Source: Elmis aenea (lineage: Eukaryota; Arthropoda; Insecta; Coleoptera; Elmidae). Taken from it: a DNA stretch of 64,000 nt. Numbering within the stretch: the first letter of the stretch is position 1; each line of letters starts with the position of its first letter. Positions 1-9,200 of this stretch are shown piece by piece. Under the pieces are notes generated by a model. The model worked only from the letters and a program-made list of their open reading frames with translations. It searched no databases and was not told the DNA's origin. A program made the position numbers and the translations under genes. Location: positions 1 to 64,000 of the forward strand of contig CANTFG010000319.1 in the NCBI GenBank assembly GCA_947652605.1, read 5' to 3'.

Positions 1-423
1 TTTTGAAAATTTTTCTCGAAAACGGCTCTTACGATTTTGTTCAAATTTTAGTATGTTATAGAGTTTATTTTTCTTAGTATAATGCCGTTTGTCTCAACTA
101 TTTTGAAATTTAATTTACAAAGTTATTCAGAAAACTAAAAATTTTGAAAATTTTTCTCGAAAACGGCTTTTACGATTTTGTTCAAATTTTAGTATGTTAT
201 AGAGTTTATTTTTCTCAGTATAATGCCGTTTGTCTCAACTATTTTGAAATTTAATTTACAAAGTTATTCAGAAAATTAAAAATTTTGAAAATTTTTCTCG
301 AAAACGGCTTTTACGATTTTGTTCAAATTTTAGTATGTTATAGAGTTTATTTTTCTTAGTATAATGCCGTTTGTCTTACCTATTTTAAAATTTAATTTCC
401 AAAATTATTTAAAAAATTAAAAA
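1..423. repeat. Three tandem copies of a 141-bp repeat
   Basis: Copies begin at 1, 142 and 283, so the period is exactly 141 bp. Copies 1 and 2 differ at only a few bases. The last ~50 bases of copy 3 (from about 376) are more diverged, as expected at the edge of an array. Each copy carries 'ctcgaaaacggct' near its start, and AAACGGC (20-26 in copy 1) is matched by inverted GCCGTTT (84-90), a 7-bp inverted pair about 57 bp apart. The array is cut by the window start, so its true length is unknown. I see no similarity to the 171-bp satellite on the other side of the fold-back element. The 'ctcgaaaacggct' motif resembles repeats I associate with insect genomes; that is memory-based inference, not a search result. 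No coding potential. Confidence 0.93.
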
Positions 424-444
424 TCGTATTTAGGGGCTAATAAT
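419..444. other. Junction between the 141-bp repeat and the fold-back element
   Basis: Positions 419-434 (aaaaatcgtatttagg) match 15 of 16 bases of the element's own interior at 867-882 and resemble 721-736. The following ~10 bases (435-444) match neither neighbour. The inverted symmetry of the element stops at 445, because the bases outside 445 and outside 2687 are not complementary. This strip may therefore be a remnant of a longer or older copy of the same element family into which the present one is inserted, or a chance match in AT-rich DNA. I see no target-site duplication between the left flank (…ctaataat) and the right flank (tcctagag…). Confidence 0.45.
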
Positions 445-1226
445 AGCTCCGTGAAGTTGGCTCCGCGATATTAAGCACAAAATCTAAAATATATTCCAAG
501 ATTTAGTGCTTATTTAGTGCTTTTTTGTGCTTTAAGAATAAACTTTATAACTGCAATAGTTTACCAGATATTTCAAAAATTGTTTTTGGACGCCAACTTC
601 ACGCTGGCTCCGCGACTTTGTCTGATTGTATTTAATTTGTTATAAGATTTAGTGCTTATTTAGTGCTTTTTTGTACTTCAAGAATTAACTTGATAACTAC
701 TTTGGTTTAGGAGATATTCCAAAAATCGTATTTTGGTGCCAACTTCACGCTGGCTCCGCGACTTTGTCTGATCCTATTCAATTTACTAGAGGATTTAGTG
801 CTTATTTTGTGCTTTTTTGTGCTTCAAGAATTAACTTGATAACTACTTTGGTTTAGGAGATATTTCAAAAATCGTACTTAGGCGCCAACTTAACGCTCAC
901 TCCGCAACTTTGTCTGATCGTATTTAATTTGCTAGAGTATTTAGTGCTTATTTAGTATTTAAACAGACCTCAGAATATTATGGGGAGGTATTGGTTTTGT
1001 ACTTTGATTTGTTGGATTCATAATTCGTGTACTGAACAAAAAGTTATATTTTATGTTCATCATCTTTATCTGATGTTACAACTTATCGATTAATTTCTTT
1101 ATATCCTTATTGTATTTTATTGTTGTAAAGTTCAGACTCTACACATGTTTTCTTGTTTTGCAAATATAATTTCTTATTTTTAGGAATAGTCAAGTTCTTT
1201 AAATTTTGTATAACTGGTCAAGTTCC
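445..1226 (+). repeat. Left inverted-repeat arm of the fold-back-like element
   Basis: The outer terminus is agctccgtgaagttggctcc. Its segment gtgaagttggc is the reverse complement of gccaacttcac, which recurs inside every 146-bp subrepeat, so the terminus itself looks like an inverted scrap of the subrepeat. Positions 500-965 are subrepeats. Positions 966-1226 are single-copy arm sequence, ending at the inner boundary where pairing with the right arm stops (…caagttcc). In the inner ~290 bp I find about six mismatches with the right arm, so the two arms are either recently formed or kept alike by conversion. Confidence 0.85.
500..965 (+). repeat. ~146-bp subrepeats in the left arm (three full plus one partial)
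   Basis: Units start with 'gatttagtgctt' or close variants at 500, 646, 792 and 937, giving spacings of 146, 146 and 145 bp. Each contains, in order, a doubled 'tagtgctt' motif, a run of T before gtgctt, an AT-rich centre with 'ttaggagatatt', and a GC-richer segment (gccaacttcacgctggctcc) followed by ccgcgactttgtctgat. The GC-richer part is the most conserved. The fourth unit stops after about 29 bases, where the arm changes to non-repeated sequence. The first unit is the most diverged in its centre. Confidence 0.88.
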
Positions 1227-1265
1227 GATCGGTAAAACCCCTTAGTTTGGATTCGAAGCACCCTG

Positions 1266-1283
1266 TTGTGTGTAACACGTGCA
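1266..1283. repeat. 18-bp direct repeat, left copy, in the spacer
   Basis: ttgtgtgtaacacgtgca, identical to 1881-1898. It contains the palindrome CACGTG. It lies 39 bp inside the left-arm boundary. Confidence 0.85.
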
Positions 1284-1345
1284 AGTCACTTTTGTATGGT
1301 TTCTGATACTTATTTATGTTTCACATCTAATATTTGCTTATATAT

Positions 1346-1366
1346 GTGGCATATTGCACATGCCAC
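1346..1366. other. Perfect 7-bp hairpin in the spacer
   Basis: GTGGCAT (1346-1352) and ATGCCAC (1360-1366) are exact reverse complements around a 7-base loop. No T-run follows closely and no transcript is evident, so no function is assigned. Confidence 0.6.
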
Positions 1367-1771
1367 TAAATAAATATTTTTTTAATTTGTTTCAGATGTT
1401 TAACAAACTAATATTTCCACGGTAAAATTAAAACACAAACTTTAAAGCATATTATAGATGTGAAATGAGATGTTTTTGAAGCAATTGCAGTAGAATTATC
1501 AGTCACTAAAATATAAACAAACCAGCTAAAATTCTAAACAAGGGCATAGGTTGGACCATCTGAAACGACAAATAGTTTTTATGTTCGCAAAGCAATAAAT
1601 AAGGGACAAGTGTTCAATGGGAAGAATAGTTAAATGGCTAAATAAAGTTCATTGACTGAAATATACCTGCTGTTCTAGATGTGGGTCAATGTGCATTACC
1701 AAAAATGATGCAAAAATAGAAAATGTTAAAAATGAAGTCATTAAAATTTAGCCTACAGAAATAAAAAGGAA

Positions 1772-1786
1772 AAAGGGGTCCCCTTT
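1772..1786. other. 15-bp palindrome in the spacer
   Basis: AAAGGGG, T, CCCCTTT: a perfect 7+1+7 palindrome and the most GC-rich spot in the spacer. No function assigned. Confidence 0.6.
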
Positions 1787-1880
1787 ATTTTAAAATGTGA
1801 CTATTGGGATGATCACTTTATTAGAGCGCCCAAAAGCATTGCTTTTTATTAAAACAATCCTCAGTTAAAAGCTCTTTAGT

Positions 1881-1898
1881 TTGTGTGTAACACGTGCA
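1881..1898. repeat. 18-bp direct repeat, right copy, in the spacer
   Basis: Identical to 1266-1283 and in the same orientation, so it is not part of the inverted symmetry of the arms. It lies 7 bp inside the right-arm boundary. The pair brackets 597 bp (1284-1880). Confidence 0.85.
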
Positions 1899-1905
1899 GT
1901 GGAAG

Positions 1906-2687
1906 GGAACTTGAACAGTTATACAAAATTTAAAGAACTTGACTATTCCTAAAAATAAGAAATTATATTTGCAAAACAAGAAAACATGTGTAGAGTCTGA
2001 ACTTTACAACAATAAAATACAATTAGAATATAAAGAAATTAATCGATAAGTTGTAAGATCAGATAAAGATGATGAACATAAAATATAACTTTTTGTTCAG
2101 TACACGAATTATGAATCCAACAAATCAAAGTACAAAACCAATACCTCCCCATAATATTCTGAGGTCTGTTTAAATATTAAATAAGCACTAAATACTCTAG
2201 CAAATTAAATACGATCAGACAAAGTTGCAGAGTGAGCGTTAAGTTGGCACCAAAATACGATTTTTGAAATATCTCCTAAACCAAAGTAGTTATCAAGTTA
2301 ATTCTTGAAGCACAAAAAAGCAATAAATAAGCACTAAATTCTCTAGCAAATTGAATACAATCAGACAAAGTCGCGAAGCCAGCGTGAAGTTGGCACCAAA
2401 ATACGATTTTTGAAATATCTCCTAAACCAAAGTAGTTATCAAGTTAATTCTTGAAGCACAAAAAAGCACTAAATAAGCACTAAATCTTATAGCAAATGGA
2501 ATACAATCAGACAAAGTCGCGGAGCCAGCGTGAAGTTGGCGTCCAAAAACAATTTTTGAAATATCTGGTAAACTATTGCAGTTATAAAGTTTATTCTTAA
2601 AGCACAAAAAAGCAATAAATAAGCACTAAATCTTGGAATATATTTTAGATTTAGTGCTTAATATCGTGGAGCCAACTTCACGGAGCT
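1906..2687 (-). repeat. Right inverted-repeat arm of the fold-back-like element
   Basis: Reverse complement of 445-1226, of equal length. It begins ggaacttga at the inner boundary and ends ccacttcac-type sequence closing with cggagct at 2681-2687, immediately followed by satellite. A 61-codon frame on the minus strand (2422-2607) runs through it. That frame starts at TTG, lies entirely in repeated sequence and resembles no protein family I know, so it is not called as a gene. Confidence 0.85.
2167..2632 (-). repeat. ~146-bp subrepeats in the right arm
   Basis: Mirror image of the left-arm subrepeats. The motif aagcactaaat recurs near 2183, 2329, 2475 and 2620, about 146 bp apart, with gccagcgtgaagttggc segments between. 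Corresponding units in the two arms are more alike than neighbouring units within one arm (for example the gcgtccaaaaacaattttt variant near 2539-2560 pairs with the same variant in left-arm unit 1). The inverted duplication is therefore younger than the tandem one. Confidence 0.82.
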
Positions 2688-2692
2688 TCCTA

Positions 2693-2863
2693 GAGCGACT
2701 ATTTCGAAACAATTTTAATTATTGATTTGTATATCACAGGAACAGTTTATCCATCGCCTCTTTACATGAATACAATTGTTTTGCATATGTCTTTCAATGA
2801 GCTGGTTTTAATTTTTAATAATTTCCTAAAAATACCGTGCTTTAGTTAATACATATGTTCCTT
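2693..2863 (+). repeat. Representative 171-bp satellite monomer
   Basis: This first complete monomer is close to the array consensus. Taking 'gagcgac' as position 1, it has short palindromes TTTCGAAA at 10-17, ACAATTGT at 80-87, CATATG at 92-97 and ACATATGT at 159-166. The GC-richest parts are tccatcgcctc (about 61-71), gagctgg and taccgtgc. Common variable sites across the array are: gagc or gtgc at the start; tttcgaaa, tttctaaa or tttctgaa; aattttaatt or aatttcaatt; tatcac, tatgac or tattac; caggaa or cagaaa; tccatc, tctatc or tcaatc; acatgaat, acaggaat or acataaat; gctggtttt, gctggtatt, gctggcatt or gctggcttt; gtgctttag or gtgcattag. Confidence 0.92.
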
Positions 2864-4529
2864 GAGCGACTATTTCGAAACAATTTTAATTATTGATTTG
2901 TATATCACAGGAACAGTTTATCCATCGCCTCTTTACATGAATACAATTGTTTTGCATATGTCTTTCAATGAGCTGGTATTAATTTTTAATAATTTCCTAA
3001 AAATACCGTGCTTTAGTTAGTACATATGTTCCTTGAGCGACTATTTCTGAACAATTTTAATTATTGATTTGTATATCACAGGAACAGTTTATCCATCGCC
3101 TCTTTACATGAATACAATTGTTTTGCATATGTCTTTCAATGAGCTGGTATTAATTTTTAATAATTTCCTAAAAATACCGTGCTTTAGTTAATACATATGT
3201 TCCTTGAGCGACTATTTCGAAACAATTTTAATTATTGATTTGTATATGACAGGAACAGTTTATCCATCGCCTCTTTACATGAATACAATTGTTTTGCATA
3301 TGTCTTTCAATGAGCTGGTTTTAATTTTTAATAATTTCCTAAAAATACCGTGCTTTAGTTAATACATATGTTCCTTGAGCGACTATTTCTAAACAATTTT
3401 AATTATTGATTTGTATATCACAGAAACAGTTTATCCATCGCCTCTTTACATGAATACAATTGTTTTGCATATGACTTAAAGAGCTGGTTTTAATTTTTAC
3501 TAATTTCCTAAAAATACCGTGCTTTAGTTAATACATATGTTCCTTAAGCCACTATTTCGAAACAATTTTAATTATTGATTTGTATATCACAGGAACAGTT
3601 TATCCATCGCCTCTTTACATGAATACAATTGTTTTGCATATGTCTTTCAATGAGCTGGTTTTAATTTTTAATAATTTCCTAAAAATACCGTGCTTTAGTT
3701 AATACATATGTTCCTTGAGCGACTATTTCGAAACAATTTTAATTATTGATTTGTATATCACAGGAACAGTTTATCCATCGCCTCTTTACATGAATACAAT
3801 TGTTTTGCATATGTCTTTCAATGAGCTGGTATTAATTTTTAATAATTTCCTAAAAATACCGTGCTTTAGTTAGTACATATGTTCCTTGAGCGACTATTTC
3901 TGAACAATTTTAATTATTGATTTGTATATCACAGGAACAGTTTATCCATCGCCTCTTTACATGAATACAATTGTTTTGCATATGTCTTTCAATGAGCTGG
4001 TTTTAATTTTTAATAATTTCCTAAAAATACCGTGCTTTAGTTAATACATATGTTCCTTGAGCGACTATTTCTAAACAATTTTAATTATTGATTTGTATAT
4101 CACAGGAACAGTTTATCCATCGCTTCTTTACATAAATACAATTGTTTTGCGTATGTCTTTCAATGAGCTGGTTTTAATTTTTAATAATTTCCTAAAAATA
4201 CCGTGCTTTAGTTAATACATATGTTCCTTGAGCGACTATTTCTAAAAAAATTTAATTATTGATTTGTATATCACAGGAACAGTTTATCCATCGCCTCTTT
4301 ACATAAATACAATTGTTTTGCATATGTCTTTCAATGAGCTGGTTTTAATTTTTACTAATTTCCTAAAAATACCGTGCTTTAGTTAATACATATGTTCCTT
4401 GAGCGACTATTTCGAAACAATTTTAATTATTAATTTGTATATGACAGGAACAGTTTATCCATCGCCTCTTTACATGAATACAATTGTTTTGCATATGTCT
4501 TTCAATGAGCTGGTTTTAATTTTTACTAA

Positions 4530-6290
4530 TTTCCTAAAAATACCGTGCTTTAGTTAATACATATGTTCCTTGAGCGACTATTTCTAAAAAATTTTAATTA
4601 TTGATTTGTATATCACAGGAACAGTTTATCCATCGCCTCTTTACATGAATACAATTGTTTTGCATATGTCTTTCAATGAGCTGGTTTTAATTTTTAATAA
4701 TTTCCTAAAAACACCGTGCTTTAGTTAATACATATGTTCCTTGAGCGACTATTTCGAAACAATTTTAATTATTGATTTGTATATCACAGGAACAGTTTAT
4801 CCATCGCCTCTTTACATGAATACAATTGTTTTGCATTATGTCTTTCAATGAGCTGGCTTTAATTTTTAATAATTTCCTAAAAATACCGTGCTTTAGTTAA
4901 TACATATGTTCCTTGAGCGACTGTTTCTGAACAATTTTAATTATTGATTTGTATATCACAGGAACAGTTTATTTATCGCCTCTTTACATGAATACAATTG
5001 TTTTGCATATGTCTTTCAATGAGCTGGTTTTAATTTTTAATAATTTCCTAAAAATACCGTGCTTTAGTTAATACATATGTTCCTTGAGCGACTATTTCTA
5101 AACAATTTTAATTATGGATTTGTATATCACAGGAACAGTTTATCCATCGCCTCTTTACATGAATAAAATTGTTTTGCATATGTCTTTCAATGAGCTGGTT
5201 TTAATTTTTAATAATTTCCTAAAAATACCGTGCTTTAGTTAATACATATGTTCCTTGAGCGACTATTTCGAAACAATTTTAATTATTGATTTGTATATCA
5301 CAGGAACAGTTTATCCATCGCCTCTTTACATGAATACAATTGTTTTGCATATGTCTTTCAATGAGCTGGTTTTAATTTTTAATAATTTCCTAAAAATACC
5401 GTGCTTTAGTTAATACATATGTTCCTTGAGCGACTATTTCTAAAAAATTTTAATTATTGATTTGTATATCACAGGAACAGTTTATCCATCGCCTCTTTAC
5501 ATGAATACAATTGTTTTGCATATGTCTTTCAATGAGCTGGTTTTAATTTTTAATAATTTCCTAAAAATACCGTGCTTTAGTTAATACATATGTTCCTTGA
5601 GCGACTATTTCGAAACAATTTTAATTATTGATTTGTATATCACAGGAACAGTTTATCCATCGCCTCTTTACATGAATACAATTGTTTTGCATATGTCTTT
5701 CAATGAGCTGGCTTTAATTTTTAATAATTTCCTAAAAATACCGTGCTTTAGTTAATACATATGTTCCTTGAGCGACTGTTTCTGAACAATTTTAATTATT
5801 GATTTGTATATCACAGGAACAGTTTATTTATCGCCTCTTTACATGAATACAATTGTTTTGCATATGTCTTTCAATGAGCTGGTTTTAATTTTTAATAATT
5901 TCCTAAAAATACCGTGCTTTAGTTAATACATATGTTCCTTGAGCGACTATTTCTAAACAATTTTAATTATGGATTTGTATATCACAGGAACAGTTTATCC
6001 ATCGCCTCTTTACATGAATAAAATTGTTTTGCATATGTCTTTCAATGAGCTGGTTTTAATTTTTAATAATTTCCTAAAAATACCGTGCTTTAGTTAATAC
6101 ATATGTTCCTTGAGCGACTATTTCGAAACAATTTTAATTATTGATTTGTATATCACAGGAACAGTTTATCCATCGCCTCTTTACATGAATACAATTGTTT
6201 TGCATATGTCTTTCAATGAGCTGGTTTTAATTTTTAATAATTTCCTAAAAATACCGTGCTTTAGTTAATACATATGTTCCTTGAGCGACT
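4530..6290 (+). repeat. Tandem duplication of a 5-monomer unit (855 bp)
   Basis: Landmark variants recur 855 bp apart (5 x 171). The rare 'atttatcgcc' is at 4971 and 5826, and 'ttatgga' at 5112 and 5967. One copy has a single-base insertion (gcattatgtc, near 4836). A single copy of the same unit appears 19 monomers further on (ttatgga at 8361), and a related one at 10584. Boundaries are approximate. Confidence 0.75.
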
Positions 6291-9200
6291 ATTTCGAAAC
6301 AATTTTAATTATTGATTTGTATGTCACAGAAACAGTTTATCCATCGCCTCTTTACAGGAATACAATTGTTTTGCATATGTCTTTCAATGAGCTGGTTTTA
6401 ATTTTTAATAATTTCCTAAAAATACCGTGCTTTAGTTAATACATATGTTCCTTGAGCGACTATTTCTGAACAATTTTAATTATTGATTTGTATATCACAG
6501 AAACAGTTTATCCATCGCCTCTTTACAGGAATACAATTGTTTTGCATATGTCTTTCAATGAGCTGGTTTTAATTTTTAAAAATTTCCTAAAAATACCGTG
6601 CTTTAGTTAATACATATGTTTCTTGTGCGACTATTTCGAAACAATTTCAATTATTGATTTGTATATGACAGGAACAGTTTATCCATCGCCTTTTTACATG
6701 AATACAATTGTTTTGCATATGTCTTTCAATGAGCTGGTTTTAATTTTTAATAATTTCCTAAAAATACCGTGCTTTAGTTAATACATATGTTCCTTGTGCG
6801 ACTATTTTGAAACAATTTCAATTATTGATTTGTATATGACAGGAACAGTTTATCCATCGCTTCTTTACATGAATACAATTGTTTTGCATATGTCTTTCAA
6901 TGAGCTGGTTTTATTTTTTAATAATTTCCTAAAAATACCGTGCTTTAGTTAATACATATGTTCCTTGAGCGACTATTTCTAAACAATTTTAATTATTGAT
7001 TTGTATATCACAGAAACAGTTTATCCATCGCCTCTTTACATGAATACAATTGTTTTGCATATGTCTTTCAATGAGCTGGTTTTAATTTTTAATAATTTCC
7101 TAAAAATACCGTGCTTTAGTTAATACATATGTTCCTTGAGCGACTATTTCTAAAAAAATTTAATTATTGATTTGTATATGACAGGAACAGTTTATCCATC
7201 GCTTCTTTACATGAATACAATTGTTTTGCATATGTCTTTCAATGAGCTGGTTTTATTTTTTAATAATTTCCTAAAAATACCGTGCTTTAGTTAATACATA
7301 TGTTCCTTGAGCGACTATTTCTAAACAATTTTAATTATTGATTTGTATATCACAGGAACAGTTTATCCATCGCTTCTTTACATGAATACAATTGTTTTGC
7401 GTATGTCTTTCAATGAGCTGGTTTTAATTTTTAATAATTTCCTAAAAATACCGTGCTTTAGTTAATACATATGTTCCTTGAGCGACTATTTCTAAAAAAA
7501 TTTAATTATTGATTTGTATATCACAGGAACAGTTTATCCATCGCCTCTTTACATAAATACAATTGTTTTGCATATGTCTTTCAATGAGCTGGTTTTAATT
7601 TTTACTAATTTCCTAAAAATACCGTGCTTTAGTTAATACATATGTTCCTTGAGCGACTATTTCGAAACAATTTTAATTATTAATTTGTATATGACAGGAA
7701 CAGTTTATCTATCGCCTCTTTACATGAATACAATTGTTTTGCATATGTCTTTCAATGAGCTGGTTTTAATTTTTACTAATTTCCCAAAAATACCGTGCTT
7801 AAGTTAATACATATGTTCCTTGAGCGACTATTTCTAAAAAATTTTAATTATTGATTTGTATATCACAGGAACAGTTTATCCATCGCCTCTTTACATGAAT
7901 ACAATTGTTTTGCATATGTCTTTCAATGAGCTGGTTTTAATTTTTAATAATTTCCTAAAAATACCGTGCTTTAGTTAATACATATGTTCCTTGAGCGACT
8001 ATTTCGAAACAATTTTAATTATTGATTTGTATATCACAGGAACAGTTTATCCATCGCCTCTTTACATGAATACAATTGTTTTGCATATGTCTTTCAATGA
8101 GCTGGCTTTAATTTTTAATAATTTCCTAAAAATACCGTGCTTTAGTTAATACATATGTTCCTTGAGCGACTGTTTCTGAACAATTTTAATTATTGATTTG
8201 TATATCACAGGAACAGTTTATCCATCGCCTCTTTACATGAATACAATTGTTTTGCATATGTCTTTCAATGAGCTGGTTTTAATTTTTAATAATTTCCTAA
8301 AAATACCGTGCTTTAGTTAATACATATGTTCCTTGAGCGACTATTTCTAAACAATTTTAATTATGGATTTGTATATCACAGGAACAGTTTATCCATCGCC
8401 TCTTTACATGAATAAAATTGTTTTGCATATGTCTTTCAATGAGCTGGTTTTAATTTTTAATAATTTCCTAAAAATACCGTGCTTTAGTTAATACATATGT
8501 TCCTTGAGCGACTATTTCGAAACAATTTTAATTATTGATTTGTATATCACAGAAACAGTTTATCCATCGCCTCTTTACATGAATACAATTGTTTTGCATA
8601 TGTCTTTCAATGAGCTGGTTTTAATTTTTAATAATTTCCTAAAAATACCGTGCTTTAGTTAATACATATGTTCCTTGTGCGACTATTTCGAAACAATTTT
8701 AATTATTGATTTGTATGTCACAGAAACAGTTTATCCATCGCCTCTTTACAGGAATACAATTGTTTTGCATATGTCTTTCAATGAGCTGGTTTTAATTTTT
8801 AATAATTTCCTAAAAATACCGTGCTTTAGTTAATACATATGTTCCTTGAGCGACTATTTCTGAACAATTTTAATTATTGATTTGTATATCACAGAAACAG
8901 TTTATCCATCGCCTCTTTACAGGAATACAATTGTTTTGCATATGTCTTTCAATGAGCTGGTTTTAATTTTTAAAAATTTCCTAAAAATACCGTGCTTTAG
9001 TTAATACATATGTTTCTTGTGCGACTATTTCGAAACAATTTCAATTATTGATTTGTATATGACAGGAACAGTTTATCCATCGCCTTTTTACATGAATAAA
9101 ATTGTTTTGCATATGTCTTTCAATGAGCTGGTTTTAATTTTTAATAATTTCCTAAAAATACCGTGCTTTAGTTAATACATATGTTCCTTGTGCGAATATT

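Larger units (their letters stand above)
1227..1905. other. Spacer between the fold-back arms; no gene seen
   Basis: This 679-bp AT-rich segment is unique within the window. All six frames are broken by stops and none reaches 60 codons. I do not recognise a transposase fragment in it. It holds an 18-bp direct repeat near each end (1266-1283, 1881-1898), a 7-bp-stem hairpin (1346-1366), a 15-bp G/C palindrome (1772-1786), and a loose inverted pair tttcacatctaata (about 1319) with tattatagatgtgaaa (about 1449). It could be the decayed internal region of the element or a later insertion into it. Confidence 0.6.
445..2687. mobile_element. Fold-back-like element with long inverted-repeat arms (non-autonomous)
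   Basis: Two 782-bp arms (445-1226 and 1906-2687) are reverse complements of each other around a 679-bp spacer. The outermost 20 bases, agctccgtgaagttggctcc, are identical at both ends. A point inside the left arm (937) pairs with the position predicted on the right (2195), so there is no net indel between arms. By eye, mismatches are only a few per hundred bases. Each arm is largely made of ~146-bp tandem subrepeats. Long inverted arms with internal tandem repeats are the hallmark of Foldback-type elements in animals, hence the call. No transposase is visible, so if mobile it would depend on a protein supplied elsewhere. No target-site duplication was found, and the element sits between two different repeats, so it could instead be an inverted duplication formed at the array edge. 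Confidence 0.72.

Noticed and set aside
980..1010. Purine-rich ggggaggt as a ribosome-binding site
   Set aside because: There is no following open frame, it lies in the inverted arm, and the sequence is eukaryotic in character.
1235..1290. tRNA-like stretch (ggattcgaagc)
   Set aside because: It resembles a T-arm by chance only. No cloverleaf, acceptor stem or anticodon arm can be formed around it.
1536..1760. Possible decayed coding remnant in the spacer
   Set aside because: Short translated pieces contain a few cysteines but are broken by stops in every frame, and I recognise no family.
2422..2607. 61-codon open frame on the minus strand
   Set aside because: It starts at TTG, lies wholly in the right fold-back arm subrepeats, has no recognisable domain, and runs through repeats whose other copies are closed.
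2693..2863. Alpha satellite, from the 171-bp length
   Set aside because: Only the length agrees; the sequence does not resemble the alpha-satellite consensus and there is no CENP-B-box pattern.
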